A stretch of DNA of 21,288 nt, taken from positions 1-21,288 of the IMG/VR virus record IMGVR_UViG_3300042309_001859. One strand, 5' to 3'. A program made the translations under genes and the position numbers. Source of the stretch: a virus. The notes under the pieces are model-generated. The model was not told the origin of the DNA. It did not search any database and saw nothing but the letters and a program-made list of their open reading frames with translations. Of this stretch, positions 20,500 to 21,288 are shown piece by piece. The number at the start of each line of letters is the position of its first letter. Position 1 is the first letter of the stretch.

Positions 20500-20813
20500 C
20501 GACCGCGCACCGACTCACCCACCGCGCCAAGGCGTTCAGCCTTGAGACCTACGAGAGCAACTCCCGCTGGCGCTCGAATGCGGCCATGGCCATGGATCGC
20601 GTGAGCGACGGCACTGAGATCCTTGCCGACCTCGTAGACCATGTCTCGCGCGCTTTCCGCAAGGGACGCGCGTCCGCTCACCTCACCCGCAAAGAAGCCT
20701 ACTTCGCGGCGCACGCATCCGGTCGCCGCGAAGCCTTCATGAGCGGCTACCGATTTGCCCTGAGATACCAACGCCCAAGCCTAACCCCACATGAATACCG
20801 GAAAGAGAACTAA
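20496..20813 (+). CDS. Basic hypothetical protein (105 aa)
   Basis: 105 residues, MTTAHRLTHRAKAFSLETYE onward, start fixed by ATGA overlap with the coiled-coil gene. Rich in Arg and Ala with helices such as AAMAMDRVSDGTEILADLVD and RKEAYFAAHASGRREAFMSG. No motif recognised. The next gene starts inside its last codons (20791), a 23-nt overlap. Confidence 0.65.
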   Translation: MTTAHRLTHRAKAFSLETYESNSRWRSNAAMAMDRVSDGTEILADLVDHVSRAFRKGRASAHLTRKEAYFAAHASGRREAFMSGYRFALRYQRPSLTPHEYRKEN

Positions 20814-20901
20814 GACCTATCGAGGTGCCGCCCCAACGGTGCCTGCGCACATCATGCTAATCATCGCGCAGCGCATCTGGAGGAAGCGTCACCGTGGCTG
20901 A
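20791..20901 (+). CDS. Very small basic ORF (36 aa)
   Basis: 36 codons starting at ATG 20791, overlapping the end of the previous gene by 23 nt and the next GTG start (20894) by 8 nt. GGAG-like sequence is not obvious upstream. The peptide is strongly basic (MNTGKRTKTYRG...RIWRKRHRG). It may be real since the spacing pattern continues, but at this length the evidence is modest. Confidence 0.4.
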   Translation: MNTGKRTKTYRGAAPTVPAHIMLIIAQRIWRKRHRG

Positions 20902-21016
20902 CCTCGGCTTCATCTTCATCGGCTTCGCCGCGGGTATGCCGGTCGGCGCGCTCGCTGCCTATGGGTTTATGTTCCTGTGGGCGATCAAGTGCGGACGCGA
21001 GGAGGACGCGGAGTGA
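20894..21016 (+). CDS. Small membrane protein (40 aa)
   Basis: 40 residues from GTG 20894, preceded by GGAGGAAG (20879-20886) at a good distance. MADLGFIFIGFAAGMPVGAL followed by AAYGFMFLWAIKCG forms one long or two short hydrophobic segments, ending in acidic REEDAE. Likely inner-membrane. Its TGA overlaps the next GTG start at 21013. Function unknown. Confidence 0.55.
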   Translation: MADLGFIFIGFAAGMPVGALAAYGFMFLWAIKCGREEDAE

Positions 21017-21288
21017 CGACGAATAGCGTGAACCCGAAGACCGGCCTGACGCGCTTTCCCGCGGCGCTGTGCTACTGGAACACGACCGGCAAGCGCTGGG
21101 TGATCCAAAGCCGCGTGCAGGAGCTATCGACCGCCCTGCGTCGCATCAAGGGCGCGCGGCGCTTCGGTTACGCCATCATGGGCGGTCACCTCACCCTCTG
21201 GGCGCTCGATTGCACCGCGGCCAAGGCCAAGAGCGTGATCAGGGGTCTGACCAAGATTTTGCGCGACATCTCAGCGCAGAGCGGACCG
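21013..21288 (+). CDS. Hypothetical protein, 3' end outside window
   Basis: Opens with GTG 21013 (GTGA overlap with the previous gene) and is open to the last base; 92 residues seen. The sequence has Trp/Tyr at regular places (ALCYWNTTGKRWVIQSRVQE; AIMGGHLTLWALDC) and basic helices. No family is recognised. It continues the early plus-strand operon. Confidence 0.6.
   Translation, partial: MTTNSVNPKTGLTRFPAALCYWNTTGKRWVIQSRVQELSTALRRIKGARRFGYAIMGGHLTLWALDCTAAKAKSVIRGLTKILRDISAQSGP

Noticed and set aside
1-21288. CRISPR array, insertion sequence, transposase, diversity-generating retroelement
   Set aside because: No regularly spaced direct repeats with unique spacers, no transposase or reverse transcriptase frame and no template-repeat pair were seen; the only repeats are in-frame protein repeats and the phased operators.

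Overview
The window is part of a temperate tailed-phage genome, most likely a short-tailed (podovirus-like) one. Evidence seen: a beta-propeller nozzle-like protein, two fiber proteins, a peptidase S74 chaperone domain, a run of probable ejection proteins ending in a 1948-residue multidomain protein, a lysis cassette, a tyrosine integrase next to a tRNA-derived attachment core, and a divergent regulatory region with many tiny overlapping genes. Two lipoproteins with clear lipoboxes suggest a host with two membranes. The DNA is GC-rich with some AT-richer patches. I cannot name the host; the integrase style vaguely recalls Verrucomicrobiota or Planctomycetota elements, but that is a weak impression.

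Layout. 1-588: 3' end of a fiber/adhesin. 593-1936: a small hypothetical gene, then a lysis cassette (two small membrane proteins, a lipoprotein, an L,D-transpeptidase-like enzyme). 1936-15621: late structural genes, all on the plus strand and nearly without gaps: nozzle-like protein, repeat-built fiber, 115-aa unknown, S74 protein, 171-aa and 343-aa probable internal proteins, and the giant protein; a 74-aa gene follows (15637-15861). 15862-16216: probable attP, with the 5' 40 nt of a tRNA-Thr(TGT) gene on the minus strand. 16217-17338: integrase. 17424-17555: a 43-aa ORF with a strong Shine-Dalgarno sequence, followed by a 13-bp-stem terminator. 17596-19021: five-gene minus-strand operon. 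19133-19396: minus-strand ribbon-helix-helix (RHH) regulator. 19543-21288: plus-strand operon opening with an excisionase-like gene and continuing as small overlapping genes out of the window.

The most interesting structure is regulatory. A GTCCG motif (GGAC on the other strand) recurs at 10-bp spacing, one helical turn, in four intergenic clusters and in each case lies beside a control point: upstream of int and of the tRNA fragment (16084-16108), just upstream of the minus operon (19030-19063), against the start codon of the RHH gene (19400-19424), and in the spacer and start region of the excisionase-like gene's promoter (19507-19533). RHH proteins of the Arc, MetJ and omega type are known to bind short tandem operator repeats cooperatively. 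I infer that the 87-aa RHH protein is the phage's autoregulated lysogeny repressor or switch, in place of a CI-type repressor. Because late genes lie on one side of the att core and integrase on the other, the window reads as a circular or circularly permuted phage genome rather than the end of an integrated prophage.
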